Assembly (NCBI RefSeq): GCF_024168645.1 | Contig: NZ_JALJWF010000001.1 | Coordinates: 4,467,501 to 4,531,500, forward strand | From: Pseudomonas sp. GGS8 | GTDB taxonomy: Bacteria > Pseudomonadota > Gammaproteobacteria > Pseudomonadales > Pseudomonadaceae | DNA length: 64,000 nt | Direction of reading: 5' to 3' | Shown here: positions 29,928 to 38,972 of the stretch, in pieces | How positions within the stretch are numbered: the stretch's first letter is position 1 | Layout: the number at the start of each line of letters is the position of its first letter | The notes under the pieces: model-generated | The model's database searches: none | Told to the model about the DNA's origin: nothing | The model's input: only the letters and a program-made list of their open reading frames with translations | Program-made: the position numbers and the translations under genes

Positions 29928-30097
29928 GGGGATCTCTTGTTTGTGGGGGTGAAGGGGCGCCGGGGTATTCAATGACACAGCGCCTTTTTTGCGTGGCCAG
30001 TTTACAGCCCTATTGTCGAGCTGTTCGTGAATCAGCTCGAAAACTCGGAAGGCAAGCAGGCGGGTGCTCCCCGCGGCATGGTAGCCGCCTAACGTAG

Positions 30098-30424
30098 TTA
30101 GCTGAGCGAGGTTATTTTCAATGTCGCAATAACATCTTTTGGCTTGCGTTTATAACAACGAACCATGTGGTCACAATAATCGCCGACCGTGTAAATGGTC
30201 AGGTTGCCCGAGCTGATGGTCTTGTAAGTCTCTCTGTCACATACATCAAGAACGTCGCCTTCAATTGCATCATATTCATTTCTTCGGAATAGACCGGAAG
30301 AGCGGGTGGCTTTCAAGTCTTCCCCAAATACGGCCTCTTCATTAAGAAGGTTCACGGAAATGTTGAAGATGTTCGCAATTCTCTGTAAGGCAAATTTACG
30401 AACGATTTCATCTGGATCGCTCAT
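30098..30424 (-). CDS. Hypothetical protein, low GC
   Basis: A 108-residue cytoplasmic protein without signal peptide. The helical pattern (IVRKFALQRIANIFNISVNL; GEDLKA; ...TVGDYCDHMVRCY) is reminiscent of the acyl-carrier-like DUF1493 family, but no phosphopantetheine Ser-Asp motif can be identified with confidence. Base composition is clearly more AT-rich than the surroundings, which suggests acquisition. The ribosome site is weak. It forms a same-strand pair with the membrane protein gene at 30489. Confidence 0.6.
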   Translation of the reverse strand: MSDPDEIVRKFALQRIANIFNISVNLLNEEAVFGEDLKATRSSGLFRRNEYDAIEGDVLDVCDRETYKTISSGNLTIYTVGDYCDHMVRCYKRKPKDVIATLKITSLS

Positions 30425-30488
30425 GATGCACGCTCATCTTATTGCTTCAATAAATACGGTCGCCTGATAAATAGCGCATGGCTCCAAG

Positions 30489-30788
30489 TCATGCTCCACG
30501 AGTGTTTAAAATTATAAATAGTGAAAGTGCTAATACAAAAATAGCTGTGACTGTGGCATAGCAAAGACCAAAACCGATTTTTATGAGGGGTATTTCGTCT
30601 GTCAGGGCTTGATAGCCGATATAACCTCCAAGCAATGCAGAGGTGGCGATTCCGATGATGAGAATGTAGTCGGTCTTATAGGTGGGGGCAAATGCCGGGA
30701 TGACAACTGCATACGATCCGCTTATAAGGGTGGTGAATATGACAATAATTTTTATTGCAGAAATAATGCTGCTTTTTGTCGTGCTCAT
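30489..30788 (-). CDS. Small membrane protein, low GC
   Basis: A 99-residue protein with three hydrophobic segments (about residues 10-33, 40-60 and 70-95) and almost no soluble portion. AT-rich like its neighbour at 30098, 64 bases downstream, with which it may be cotranscribed. I do not recognise the family. A toxin, immunity or small holin-like role is possible but nothing in the sequence proves one. Confidence 0.6.
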   Translation of the reverse strand: MSTTKSSIISAIKIIVIFTTLISGSYAVVIPAFAPTYKTDYILIIGIATSALLGGYIGYQALTDEIPLIKIGFGLCYATVTAIFVLALSLFIILNTRGA

Positions 30789-30842
30789 TTTTTTGTTTTT
30801 CTCCTGACAAAATACCTCGGGACGTTCTGGGTCTGCTGCTGA

Positions 30843-31046
30843 CCACTAAACACTTTCAGCCACATCAATCTGCAACGAAAGCATGAGCTTCGCCGCGCTG
30901 ACCCACGCTGGATTTATCCCTGCATCCACCATAGCCCTGAACGCCGTTTGCGCCAGTGCCTCGACTGGATGTGGCAGCACGGCTTGAACGATGGCGAAGC
31001 GCCCCCCAAACCCGGCGTGCGGTTGAGCAGTCGTGGGATAGACTGA
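30843..31046 (+). pseudogene. Fragment of an unidentified protein gene
   Basis: The + frame ending at TGA 31044-31046 is open for 67 codons and has strong GC third-position bias typical of real Pseudomonas genes. It reads for example ADPRWIYPCIHHSPERR and LRQCLDWMWQHGLNDGEAPP. There is no start codon with a ribosome site at its left end, and low-GC genes lie immediately upstream. It overlaps a possible long form of the HTH gene in another frame. I read it as the 3' remnant of a gene cut by insertion of the low-GC pair. Family unknown. Confidence 0.35.
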
Positions 31047-31090
31047 TCAGCGAACATCGGATGCAGGGGGTGCCAGGTGGCGCGAATCAG

Positions 31091-32311
31091 ATGGACTCGC
31101 TGATCACCGCAGCGGCGCGTGCGCTTGCAGCGGGTGATCCGCTCGGCGCCCTGAACCGCATCGCCTTGCGCAACGACGCGCCTGCACTCGCGCTTCGAGG
31201 CATCGCGATGGCGCAACTGGGTGACCTTGTGCGGGCGAAGGCGCTGGTGCGAAGTGCCGCGCGGGCGTTCGGTGCGAAGGAGGCCTTGGCCCGCGCGCGG
31301 TGTGTCGTCGCCGAGGCCGAGATCGCGCTCGCCTCGCGTGATCTGAACTGGCCGGTGAAGGCGCTCGACGCTGCGCGGGCGACGCTTCAGGCACACGGCG
31401 ATTGGGTCAATGCCGCCCATGCGCGCTATCTCGAGATTCGCCGCTTGCTGCTGATCGGGCATCTCGACGAGGCTGAGGGCCGTCTCGCCGAACTCGACCC
31501 CACGCCATTACTGCCCGCGTCGAGGGCCGCTTACGAACTGGTTCTGGCGGGCATCGCCATGCGCCGTCTGCAAACGAAAGCGGCGCGCGCGGCACTTGAG
31601 CGGGCCGGGCATGCTGCACAGCACGCGGGCATTGCGGCACTCACCGCCGAGGTCGAAAGCGCCTCGCATATCCTCGATACGCCAGCGGCGCGGCTGATTA
31701 TCGATGGGCAGGAACGGCCGCTGCTACTCGATGAAATTGAAGCGTTATTGGCATCCCCCACACTGGTGGTGGATGCCTGCCGGTATATCGTGCGCGACGC
31801 AGGCTCGGCGGTTTCGCTTGCCCGGCGACCGGTGTTGTTCGCGCTCGCCCGGGCGCTGGGCGAAGCGTGGCCCGCCGATGTGCCGAGGCAAGCGCTGATT
31901 GCGCGAGCCTTCCGGATGAAGCACGTGGATGAGTCCCATCGCGCGCGGTTGCGCGTCGAACTCGGGCGGCTGCGTGGGGCGCTGCGCCTGATCGCCGATG
32001 TGGTCGCGACCCCGCGAGGGTTTGCACTGGTGCCACGCGTTGCACCTGACGTCGTGGTGCTGGCGCGGCCAGTCGAAGAACCGCATGCGACGCTGCTCGC
32101 CTTCCTCGCTGACGGCGAGTCGTGGTCAAGCTCGGCCCTGGCGTTGGCGCTCGGCGCCAGTCAGCGCACCGTGCAACGAGCCCTCGACACGTTGGCGGCT
32201 GCCGACAAGGTGCAGTCGTTCGGTCACGGCCGGGCCCGTCGCTGGATGACCCCGCCGGTCCCGGGATTCGCGACGGTATTGTTACTCACCGCGCTGCTGC
32301 CGAATGACTAG
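31091..32311 (+). CDS. HTH regulator with helical-repeat domain
   Basis: A roughly 406-residue protein. The N-terminal 160 residues are TPR-like helices (AARALAAGDPLGALNRIALR; IAMAQLGDLVRAKALVRSAA). A middle SARP-like segment contains HVDESHRARLRVELGRLRGA, and a C-terminal winged helix reads SSSALALALGASQRTVQRAL. ATG 31091 has AGGTGG upstream; in-frame GTG 30956 would run through the gene fragment. It precedes the beta-propeller gene by 50 bases and is the probable regulator or partner of it. Very high GC. Confidence 0.7.
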   Translation: MDSLITAAARALAAGDPLGALNRIALRNDAPALALRGIAMAQLGDLVRAKALVRSAARAFGAKEALARARCVVAEAEIALASRDLNWPVKALDAARATLQAHGDWVNAAHARYLEIRRLLLIGHLDEAEGRLAELDPTPLLPASRAAYELVLAGIAMRRLQTKAARAALERAGHAAQHAGIAALTAEVESASHILDTPAARLIIDGQERPLLLDEIEALLASPTLVVDACRYIVRDAGSAVSLARRPVLFALARALGEAWPADVPRQALIARAFRMKHVDESHRARLRVELGRLRGALRLIADVVATPRGFALVPRVAPDVVVLARPVEEPHATLLAFLADGESWSSSALALALGASQRTVQRALDTLAAADKVQSFGHGRARRWMTPPVPGFATVLLLTALLPND

Positions 32312-32361
32312 CATCCTCTTCACTAGCCCAGTGAACGCAGTCAGTAAACGAGGAGTAAGAC

Positions 32362-32994
32362 ATGAAACATTCAACGGCTGAAATCATCCGCGAATACGGG
32401 CCTTTTCCAGGCATCGACCATGTGCACGGCGTCACCCATGACGGTCAACGCGTCTGGTTTGCCTCCGGCGACAAACTCAACGCCCTGGACCCGGCGAGCG
32501 GCAAGACCCTGCGCTCGATCGATGTCGCCGCCCATGCCGGCACCGCCTTCGATGGCCAGCACCTGTTTCAGATTGCCGAGGATCGTATTCAGAAAATCGA
32601 CCCGCAAACCGGTCGCGTGCTCTCCACCATCCCCGCGCCCGGTGGCGGTGGCGACTCAGGGCTGGCGTGGGCCGAAGGCACGCTCTGGGTCGGTGAGTAT
32701 CGCGAGCGCAAGATCCATCAGGTCGACCCCCAGACCGGGGCGGTGCTGCGCACCCTGGAATCCAATCGCTTTGTCACCGGGGTGACCTGGGTCGAGGGCG
32801 ATCTGTGGCACGGCACCTGGGAAGGTGATGAGAGCGAGCTGCGACGAGTCGATCCGGCCACGGGCGAGGTGTTGGAGAGCGTCCAGATGCCGGCTGGCGT
32901 CGGCGTGTCGGGGCTTGAGTTCGATGGCCACGACCGCTTTTTCTGTGGTGGCGGCAACAGCGGGAAGGTGAGGGCCGTGCGCCGGCCTGAATGA
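32362..32994 (+). CDS. Beta-propeller protein (glutamine-cyclotransferase/YncE-like)
   Basis: A 210-residue protein built of repeated blades: LNALDPASGKTLRSIDV, IQKIDPQTGRVLSTIPAP, IHQVDPQTGAVLRTLES and LRRVDPATGEVLESVQMP. The blade motif D-P-x-[TS]-G-x-[VT]-L is that of YncE/glutaminyl-cyclase-like propellers. No signal peptide, so cytoplasmic, unlike classical glutaminyl cyclases. GAGGAG lies upstream of ATG 32362. Function unknown; pairing with an HTH regulator is seen widely in proteobacteria. The 270 bases downstream of it hold no gene I can support. Confidence 0.75.
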   Translation: MKHSTAEIIREYGPFPGIDHVHGVTHDGQRVWFASGDKLNALDPASGKTLRSIDVAAHAGTAFDGQHLFQIAEDRIQKIDPQTGRVLSTIPAPGGGGDSGLAWAEGTLWVGEYRERKIHQVDPQTGAVLRTLESNRFVTGVTWVEGDLWHGTWEGDESELRRVDPATGEVLESVQMPAGVGVSGLEFDGHDRFFCGGGNSGKVRAVRRPE

Positions 32995-33264
32995 AAGGCC
33001 GCGACTATAAAACGGCTTTGTATCAGGGAGTTTGCAGAGACAGCGAGTGCAACTGCCGCCGTTCGAGAACGGCTTGGGCCGTGCCCTGCGGGGGAGACTC
33101 GGAAATAACCGATTGGGCCGGCCCCTGAAAAAGCTGTGGAATATGAGTGATTTACGATACAACCATTACCCATTCTTTACGTTGGCACAGTGCTCAAAGC
33201 CCCGCAAACACTGTCTGAAAGGCCGAGAACGGTAGTTTTTCTCGCCTAAACAGAGAGTGACGTA

Positions 33265-33450
33265 ATGAAGTTGAACAAAGTTGTAAAAACGGCAGTGGTC
33301 TTCGCCTTGTTGTCGTCCTTGTCGGGTTGCTGGATGTTCTTCCCGCCGGGTGGTGGTGGTGGTGGTGGTGGTGGTGGTGGTGGTGGTGGTGGTGGTGGTT
33401 TCGGCCATCCTGGAGGTTTCGGCGGTGGTCCCGGTGGCGGCCCGCGCTGA
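33265..33450 (+). CDS. Polyglycine small lipoprotein
   Basis: A 61-residue lipoprotein. The signal peptide ends in SSLSGC (modified Cys 22), then WMFFPP and a run of 17 glycines encoded by uninterrupted GGT triplets, followed by FGHPGGFGGGPGGGPR. AGAGAGTGACGTA upstream of ATG 33265 gives a modest ribosome site. Asp at +2 is absent, so outer-membrane sorting is expected. Short glycine-rich lipoproteins of this form are widespread in Pseudomonas and uncharacterised. Confidence 0.75.
   Translation: MKLNKVVKTAVVFALLSSLSGCWMFFPPGGGGGGGGGGGGGGGGGFGHPGGFGGGPGGGPR
33349..33399 (+). repeat. (GGT)17 microsatellite inside a lipoprotein gene
   Basis: Seventeen perfect GGT triplets code for the glycine run of the lipoprotein. 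Slippage would change glycine number in steps of one without a frameshift, so it would tune length and not switch the gene off. Confidence 0.95.
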
Positions 33451-33479
33451 CCAGCCATCAACCAGTGTTACCCATCCTG

Positions 33480-33749
33480 TCAGAAGGTGAACGCTTGCGC
33501 CGACCGTGACGGACGCTCAGTCATCTCGGTCTCCAGCAGATGCTCAACCAGTACGTCATTCAAAAAGCGAAACTGATCGTTGAGCCCGACCACTTCGTTA
33601 CTGAAGTGGTTGGTGGCTGCCGGCATCAGCAAGGTTTCAAATTGCTTGTCGAACACCAGCGCGACGGCTTTGCGAGAGACGACCTGCTGCAAATAGTAGT
33701 TGCTGCCGAACACTGGAAAGCTGAACGCGAGGCTGACGGAATAAATCAT
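33480..33749 (-). CDS. Hypothetical protein
   Basis: An 89-residue protein beginning MIYSVSLAFSFPVFGSNYYL. The body alternates hydrophobic and charged residues (VVSRKAVALVFDKQFETLLM; FLNDVLVEHLLETEMTERPS), suggesting a small globular protein. Its ATG (33747-33749) overlaps the TGA of the 34-residue gene upstream, so translation is probably coupled. I do not recognise the family. Confidence 0.55.
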   Translation of the reverse strand: MIYSVSLAFSFPVFGSNYYLQQVVSRKAVALVFDKQFETLLMPAATNHFSNEVVGLNDQFRFLNDVLVEHLLETEMTERPSRSAQAFTF

Positions 33750-33850
33750 GATGTCGGCTCCTCGGTTTGACCGATATCCAGCACCAAGCGGGAAAACAGG
33801 GTCGGGGTGATGGCCGTCAGGGCCAGGCAGGTCAGAAGGTGGATCAACAT
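33746..33850 (-). CDS. 34-residue membrane micropeptide
   Basis: The short frame starts at ATG 33850 after GAGGGG and encodes a single hydrophobic helix (MLIHLLTCLALTAITPTLF) with a charged tail ending EEPTS. Its TGA shares bases with the ATG of the next gene (ATGA). The good ribosome site plus overlap support a real gene despite its size. It could be a leader peptide controlling the 89-residue protein or a membrane partner. Confidence 0.5.
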   Translation of the reverse strand: MLIHLLTCLALTAITPTLFSRLVLDIGQTEEPTS

Positions 33851-33991
33851 GGTGTGCCCCTCCGATGCGGGGTTTTCACTGGGGACGAGGTTGATCCTGC
33901 GCCTGGCGTTTTTTTTGCGGAAGGCATTCGTGGCGATGGTGAATATCGACGTGGATGATGGTGGTAATGTCCGGTGGTCTTGAGGGCTTAT

Positions 33992-34082
33992 TCGCGAGCA
34001 GGCTCGCTCCCACGCTGGCTCTCCTGCGTGCACGAATCTTGTGTCCGACAGTGATCCAATGTGGGAGCGAGCCTGCTCGCGA
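33992..34082. repeat. REPIN (TCGCGAGCAGGCTCGCTCCC type)
   Basis: Bases 33992-34013 and 34061-34082 are perfect 22-base inverted copies ending in CCCAC / GTGGG. This is the common Pseudomonas REP family with core GAGCAGGCTCGC in paired form. It separates the micropeptide promoter from the lipoprotein gene at 34209. Confidence 0.85.
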
Positions 34083-34208
34083 TGGCATTTTTGAAGGCGC
34101 CACCACGCTTCCTGACGGACGGTGCCCGGCGCCGACCTATACTCAAATCAACCTGTTTTTTTGCGCGTCGAACACTCTGTTCGACGCAGACTGAAGGACA
34201 TCGCGATC

Positions 34209-35297
34209 TTGAACCTGCGTTCGCTGATCGTCGTTTTTTTGGTGGTACTGGCGGGATGCGTCACCTCTGCGCGTGCCCCGGTAGCCGTGGCGCCGGTAGT
34301 GGTTTCCCAGAGCACCTGGCAGCAGGTGGACGAGGAAATTGTCGCCGCTTCGCAGCAGGCCACCGAACAGACCAGGGTGTATGCCCGCGGATCCATGGAG
34401 CATTGGCGCTCGCGGGTTCACGAACAGACCGAAGAAGTCTTCATTCCGTGGTTCAGCAGCTATTGGACCCAGGAATGGCTGTCGATGAAGGTCAGCTGGT
34501 ACACCCTCAGTGCCGGGGGCGAGCAGGACGCCTCGGCCAAACGCCTGGCGGCCTATCTGTTGGAGCAATATCACCGCAAAGTGCTGGACCCTGTGGCGTT
34601 GGAGACCGATCCCGACGAGATCCTCGGGCAGGCGACAGCGTATTACGTGCAATCTCTCGGCCAGCAACTTCAGGTCATCTCCCAGCGTCATGGCGTGTCG
34701 ATGGCGCAGCTCAACGAGCGTATCCAGAAGATTCCGGCGATTTCGCTGGGCCCGCCGCCCGCCCGTGATGCGTCGCTGTATCAGGTGGTGCACAGTGAAT
34801 CGCTGACTACGTTGCCGGCCTACGCGGCGTTGATCGACAAGATCCACACGGCAGGCGGTGAGAAGGGCATTGCCTCGACGGACGCCGGCATGACGCCGGT
34901 GGCCAAACGCGCAAGCAAGCGGATGGAAGCCGAAATGGCCCCACGAGGCGCGGCCGGTGCCGTGGCGGCAGCGGCGGGGAAGCTGGCCGGGGCGATGATT
35001 TCCTTGGGAGTGGCCGGGGTGCGCGCGGTTATTCAGGCCAACGATCGGCCTGATAGCGAGGCGCTGATCCGCAGCAGCCTGGGCGATTCATTCGACAAGG
35101 CGTGGCTGAAGCTGGTGCAAAACCCCACCACCGGCGTCATGGCCGGAACGCTGTACATGGCCGGGCAAATCGAAGGCAGTCTGGCCCAGCCCCTGGCCCA
35201 ACCTGTTGCACAGCCCGTCGAACCGTCGGTCGGCTTGGGTGCGGGATCTGTCAATTGGAGCCACGCTGGATCGACTACCCAGCAGATCAACCCATAA
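34209..35297 (+). CDS. Putative lipoprotein, 362 residues
   Basis: The TTG at 34209 follows GAAGGAC and gives a perfect lipoprotein signal, MNLRSLIVVFLVVLAGC, with Cys 17. Starts further upstream would add about 29 charged residues in front. The mature protein is helical (STWQQVDEEIVAASQQATEQ; FIPWFSSYWTQEWLSMKVSW), with a small Gly/Ala-rich hydrophobic stretch (GAAGAVAAAAGKLAGAMISL, about 245-270) and a Pro/Gln-rich repeat LAQPLAQPVAQPVEP near the end. The FIPWF...W pattern suggests membrane contact. Function unknown. Confidence 0.7.
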   Translation: MNLRSLIVVFLVVLAGCVTSARAPVAVAPVVVSQSTWQQVDEEIVAASQQATEQTRVYARGSMEHWRSRVHEQTEEVFIPWFSSYWTQEWLSMKVSWYTLSAGGEQDASAKRLAAYLLEQYHRKVLDPVALETDPDEILGQATAYYVQSLGQQLQVISQRHGVSMAQLNERIQKIPAISLGPPPARDASLYQVVHSESLTTLPAYAALIDKIHTAGGEKGIASTDAGMTPVAKRASKRMEAEMAPRGAAGAVAAAAGKLAGAMISLGVAGVRAVIQANDRPDSEALIRSSLGDSFDKAWLKLVQNPTTGVMAGTLYMAGQIEGSLAQPLAQPVAQPVEPSVGLGAGSVNWSHAGSTTQQINP

Positions 35298-35313
35298 CCC
35301 GAGGAGAACGATC

Positions 35314-35667
35314 ATGGCTTACGTTGATGGCTTCGTTGCAGCAGTACCCAAGGCCAACCGCGAAAAATTCAAGAAACACGCGGAGTCCGCCGCCGCGATT
35401 TTCAAGGAGAACGGCGCGCTCAGCCTCGCCGAATGCTGGGGCGACGACGTGCCTGAGGGCAAAGTGACGTCGTTTCCCATGGCGGTCAAACTCAAGGAAG
35501 ACGAAACCGTGGTGTTTTCCTGGATCGTCTGGCCGGACAAGGCTACCCGCGACGCCGGCATGGCGAAACTGATGAGCGATCCGCGGATGCAACCGGACGT
35601 CAATCCGATGCCGTTCGACGGTCAGCGGGCGATTTTTGGCGGTTTCGAGATGCTCGTCAAAGCCTGA
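35314..35667 (+). CDS. DUF1428 (YbaA-like) protein
   Basis: A 117-residue dimeric alpha/beta barrel protein of the DUF1428 family, recognised from the start MAYVDGFVAAVPKANREKF, then AECWGDDVPEGKVTSF and the end MPFDGQRAIFGGFEMLV. GAGGAG precedes ATG 35314. It lies 16 bases behind the lipoprotein gene. E. coli YbaA is the reference; no function is established. Confidence 0.88.
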   Translation: MAYVDGFVAAVPKANREKFKKHAESAAAIFKENGALSLAECWGDDVPEGKVTSFPMAVKLKEDETVVFSWIVWPDKATRDAGMAKLMSDPRMQPDVNPMPFDGQRAIFGGFEMLVKA

Positions 35668-35680
35668 AGGGGCGGCAGGA

Positions 35681-35875
35681 TCACTCCGGCGTCGGGGTGA
35701 TCCTGCAGCTTTTGCGGTTACGAATCTCGCTGTCCGACGGCCGCTCCTTGATGAACTCGAAGCGCGGCTCGCCTTCGTTGTAATGAACCAGCCAGCCCCA
35801 TTCCAGCTCGGACTCATCCTGGCCGGGCTTCGGTGGCACGGCCCACCATGGCTCTTTGCTGATGACCTGACGCAT
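35681..35875 (-). CDS. Small hypothetical protein
   Basis: A 64-residue protein. ATG 35875 follows GGGAGGA; an ATG ten codons upstream lacks a site. Trp- and charge-rich (SKEPWWAVPPKPGQDESELE; WGWLVHYNEGEPRFEFIKER) with a short basic end. No signal or membrane segment. Its stop lies 13 bases from that of the convergent DUF1428 gene. Family not recognised. Confidence 0.55.
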   Translation of the reverse strand: MRQVISKEPWWAVPPKPGQDESELEWGWLVHYNEGEPRFEFIKERPSDSEIRNRKSCRITPTPE

Positions 35876-36000
35876 GGCGTCCTCCCGTCGATTCGGTTGC
35901 TTCAACTATAACGCGCATGCCGGCAGCTGCCAGAAATGGGCTTGCCGGCGTGGTATCCCTTTGTAAACTCAGAGGGTCCCCACGCATTGAGGTGCCCGAC

Positions 36001-36540
36001 ATGAGCGATGAAACCCGCGAGCCGTTCAAACGGCTGTTTTTCGCCCTGAACTGCGCCCCCGAACAACGCCGGGCCATCGCCCAATGGCGCAGCGCGCTGG
36101 GGCTCAACGTCGGGCGCCCGGTGCCGGCGGAAAACTTTCATCTGACCCTGCTGTTTCTCGGCACGGTCGGCATGGCGCAGATAGCGGGTATCTGCAAGGC
36201 CGCCGCGAATATCCGCACCCCCGGCGTGCCGTTGACAGTAGTGCTTGATCGGCTGGACGTCTGGCGTCGCTCCGGGGTGTTGTTGCTGGCCCCCGCTCAG
36301 GCAGCACCGGAGTTGCTGCGCCTGGTGTATGCGCTGGAGCAGGCCATGCTGCCGTTCGGTTTTGAAGACACCCGTCGGGAATTCCGCCCGCATTTGACCC
36401 TGATGCGCGACTACCGCGCGCCGATCCCCGAATCCGCGACGCCGCCGGAGTTTTACCTGCGCGCCGATCGCTTCAGCCTGTTCCAATCCCATAAAGGCCG
36501 GTACATAGCGCTGGCCGAGTGGCCGCTGGTCGCTGCATAA
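36001..36540 (+). CDS. thpR: RNA 2',3'-cyclic phosphodiesterase (LigT/ThpR)
   Basis: A 179-residue 2H phosphoesterase. Both catalytic HxTx motifs are present: HLTL in AENFHLTLLFLG (about residue 44) and HLTL in FRPHLTLMRDY (about residue 128). The N-terminus KRLFFALNCAPEQR is typical. It opens 2',3'-cyclic phosphates to 2'-phosphates in RNA. ATG 36001 follows GAGGTGCCC. Stands alone with a transcription stop region downstream. Confidence 0.9.
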   Translation: MSDETREPFKRLFFALNCAPEQRRAIAQWRSALGLNVGRPVPAENFHLTLLFLGTVGMAQIAGICKAAANIRTPGVPLTVVLDRLDVWRRSGVLLLAPAQAAPELLRLVYALEQAMLPFGFEDTRREFRPHLTLMRDYRAPIPESATPPEFYLRADRFSLFQSHKGRYIALAEWPLVAA

Positions 36541-36548
36541 ACGAACAC

Positions 36549-36572
36549 AAAAAAAGGCGCCCGAGGGCGCCC
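36549..36572 (-). terminator. Rho-independent terminator
   Basis: GGCGCCC and GGGCGCC pair around GA; on the minus strand the stem is followed by seven T, so it stops transcripts coming from the polyamine operon (last gene ends at 36725). It also lies 9 bases after thpR and may stop that transcript partly. Confidence 0.7.
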
Positions 36573-36667
36573 GAAACTCACCTTGACCGAGGAGCCAGGT
36601 GAGGCCGTTCTTCTGAGAGGAGTGCAGCGGTGGTAAGGCGCTGCGTGAACGGAAAATGGAAAGCGAT

Positions 36668-36698
36668 GATCGTTCCCACGCGGAGCCTGGGAACGATC
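36668..36698. repeat. GATCGTTCCCA palindrome
   Basis: A perfect 11-base inverted repeat, GATCGTTCCCA / TGGGAACGATC, with a 9-base loop between the terminator and the solute-binding protein gene. GATCGTTCCCACGC palindromes are common intergenic repeats in this genus and may act as a second transcript end. Confidence 0.65.
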
Positions 36699-36724
36699 AG
36701 GCGGGTTTGCGATGCCAGTGGGGG

Positions 36725-37843
<1,119 letters not shown>

Positions 37844-37905
37844 TTATTCAAATCACATAAAGCAAAGGTCCAGTGAACACAAAACCTGTGGCGAGGGAGC
37901 TTGCT

Positions 37906-38035
37906 GTGGCGAGGGGGCTTGCCCCCGTTGGGCTGCGAAGCGGCCCCCAAACCTGTAAACGAGGTGTATCAAGCACACTGAATTCGCTGGTTTACGACTG
38001 CTTCGCAGCCGAACGGGGGCAAGCCCCCTCGCCAC
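37906..38035. repeat. REPIN copy 1 (GTGGCGAGGGGGCTTGCCCC type)
   Basis: Bases 37906-37929 and 38012-38035 are perfect 24-base inverted copies of one REP unit. The same 24 bases recur in inverted pairs at 41141-41268 and 43961-44070. A partial unit (GTGGCGAGGGAGCTTGC) precedes it at 37888. It sits between potI and potF and could form an mRNA stem that changes their expression ratio. Confidence 0.9.
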
Positions 38036-38087
38036 AACAAGCTCGCTCGCCACAGGATGGTGCTCATTTAACTGAGCATCAGTGGCG

Positions 38088-38972
38088 CTAGGCCGTCGTT
38101 TCTACCAATTGCTTTTTCGGTTGCTGCCACGATTCGCTGGCGGTCTGGTCCATCGCTTCCTGAATCGCCCGTTTGCGGGTGGCTTCGGCCCTGCGGCTGA
38201 AGTACCAGACCATAAACGTGACGATCGACACCGCCAGCAGTATCAGGCTGGCCACCGCATTGATCTCAGGCTTCACGCCCAGACGCACCGCCGAGAACAC
38301 TTCCATCGGCAGGGTCGTCGAACCTGGCCCCGACACAAAGCTCGCCAGCACCAAATCATCCAGCGACAAGGCAAACGACATCATGCCGCCGGCCGCCAGT
38401 GACGGCGCGATCATCGGGATGGTGATCAAAAAGAACACCTTGAGCGGCCGCGCACCGAGGTCCATGGCGGCTTCTTCGATCGACAAATCCAGCTCACGCA
38501 AACGCGCCGACACCACCACCGCCACATACGCTGCACAGAACGTGGTGTGAGCAATCCAGATCGTCACCAGACCGCGTTCCTGCGGCCAGCCGATCATCTG
38601 CGCCATGGCCACGAACAGCAGCAACAGCGACAGACCGGTGATCACTTCCGGCATCACCAGCGGCGCGGTGACCAACCCGCCGAACAGCGTGCGGCCCTTG
38701 AAGCGCGTCACGCGGGTCAGCACGAACGCCGCCAAAGTACCGAGTGCCACCGCGGCAATCGCCGTGTAGCAGGCGATTTCCAGCGAGCGCACCACCGAGC
38801 CCATCAGTTGCGTGTTGTCGAGCAGGCCGACGTACCACTTCACCGACCAGCCGCCCCACACCGTCACCAGCTTCGAGGCGTTGAACGAGTAGATCACCAG
38901 AATCAGCATCGGCAGGTAGATAAACGACAGGCCGAGCACCAGCATCAATCGTGAAAATCCGAAACGGTTCAT
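38088..38972 (-). CDS. potI: Polyamine ABC transporter permease PotI
   Basis: A 294-residue inner-membrane permease with six hydrophobic segments. The EAA loop reads EEAAMDLGARPLKVFFLITIPMIAPSL, in which the central EAA-G is obvious. ATG 38972 overlaps the stop of potH (ATGA). Partner of PotH in the importer. A Lys/Gln-rich cytoplasmic tail ends the protein. Confidence 0.92.
   Translation of the reverse strand: MNRFGFSRLMLVLGLSFIYLPMLILVIYSFNASKLVTVWGGWSVKWYVGLLDNTQLMGSVVRSLEIACYTAIAAVALGTLAAFVLTRVTRFKGRTLFGGLVTAPLVMPEVITGLSLLLLFVAMAQMIGWPQERGLVTIWIAHTTFCAAYVAVVVSARLRELDLSIEEAAMDLGARPLKVFFLITIPMIAPSLAAGGMMSFALSLDDLVLASFVSGPGSTTLPMEVFSAVRLGVKPEINAVASLILLAVSIVTFMVWYFSRRAEATRKRAIQEAMDQTASESWQQPKKQLVETTA

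Noticed and set aside
30956-31090. Longer form of the HTH regulator starting at GTG 30956.
   Set aside because: No ribosome site precedes it and the extra residues lie over another frame that has better coding bias.
33000-33200. Possible coding remnant on the minus strand downstream of the beta-propeller gene.
   Set aside because: Two frames look partly protein-like but neither has a start, ribosome site or clear family, and codon bias is inconsistent.
33166-33461. Frames with runs of threonine or proline opposite the GGT repeat.
   Set aside because: They only reflect the other frames of the (GGT)17 tract; the + frame has a proper lipoprotein signal.
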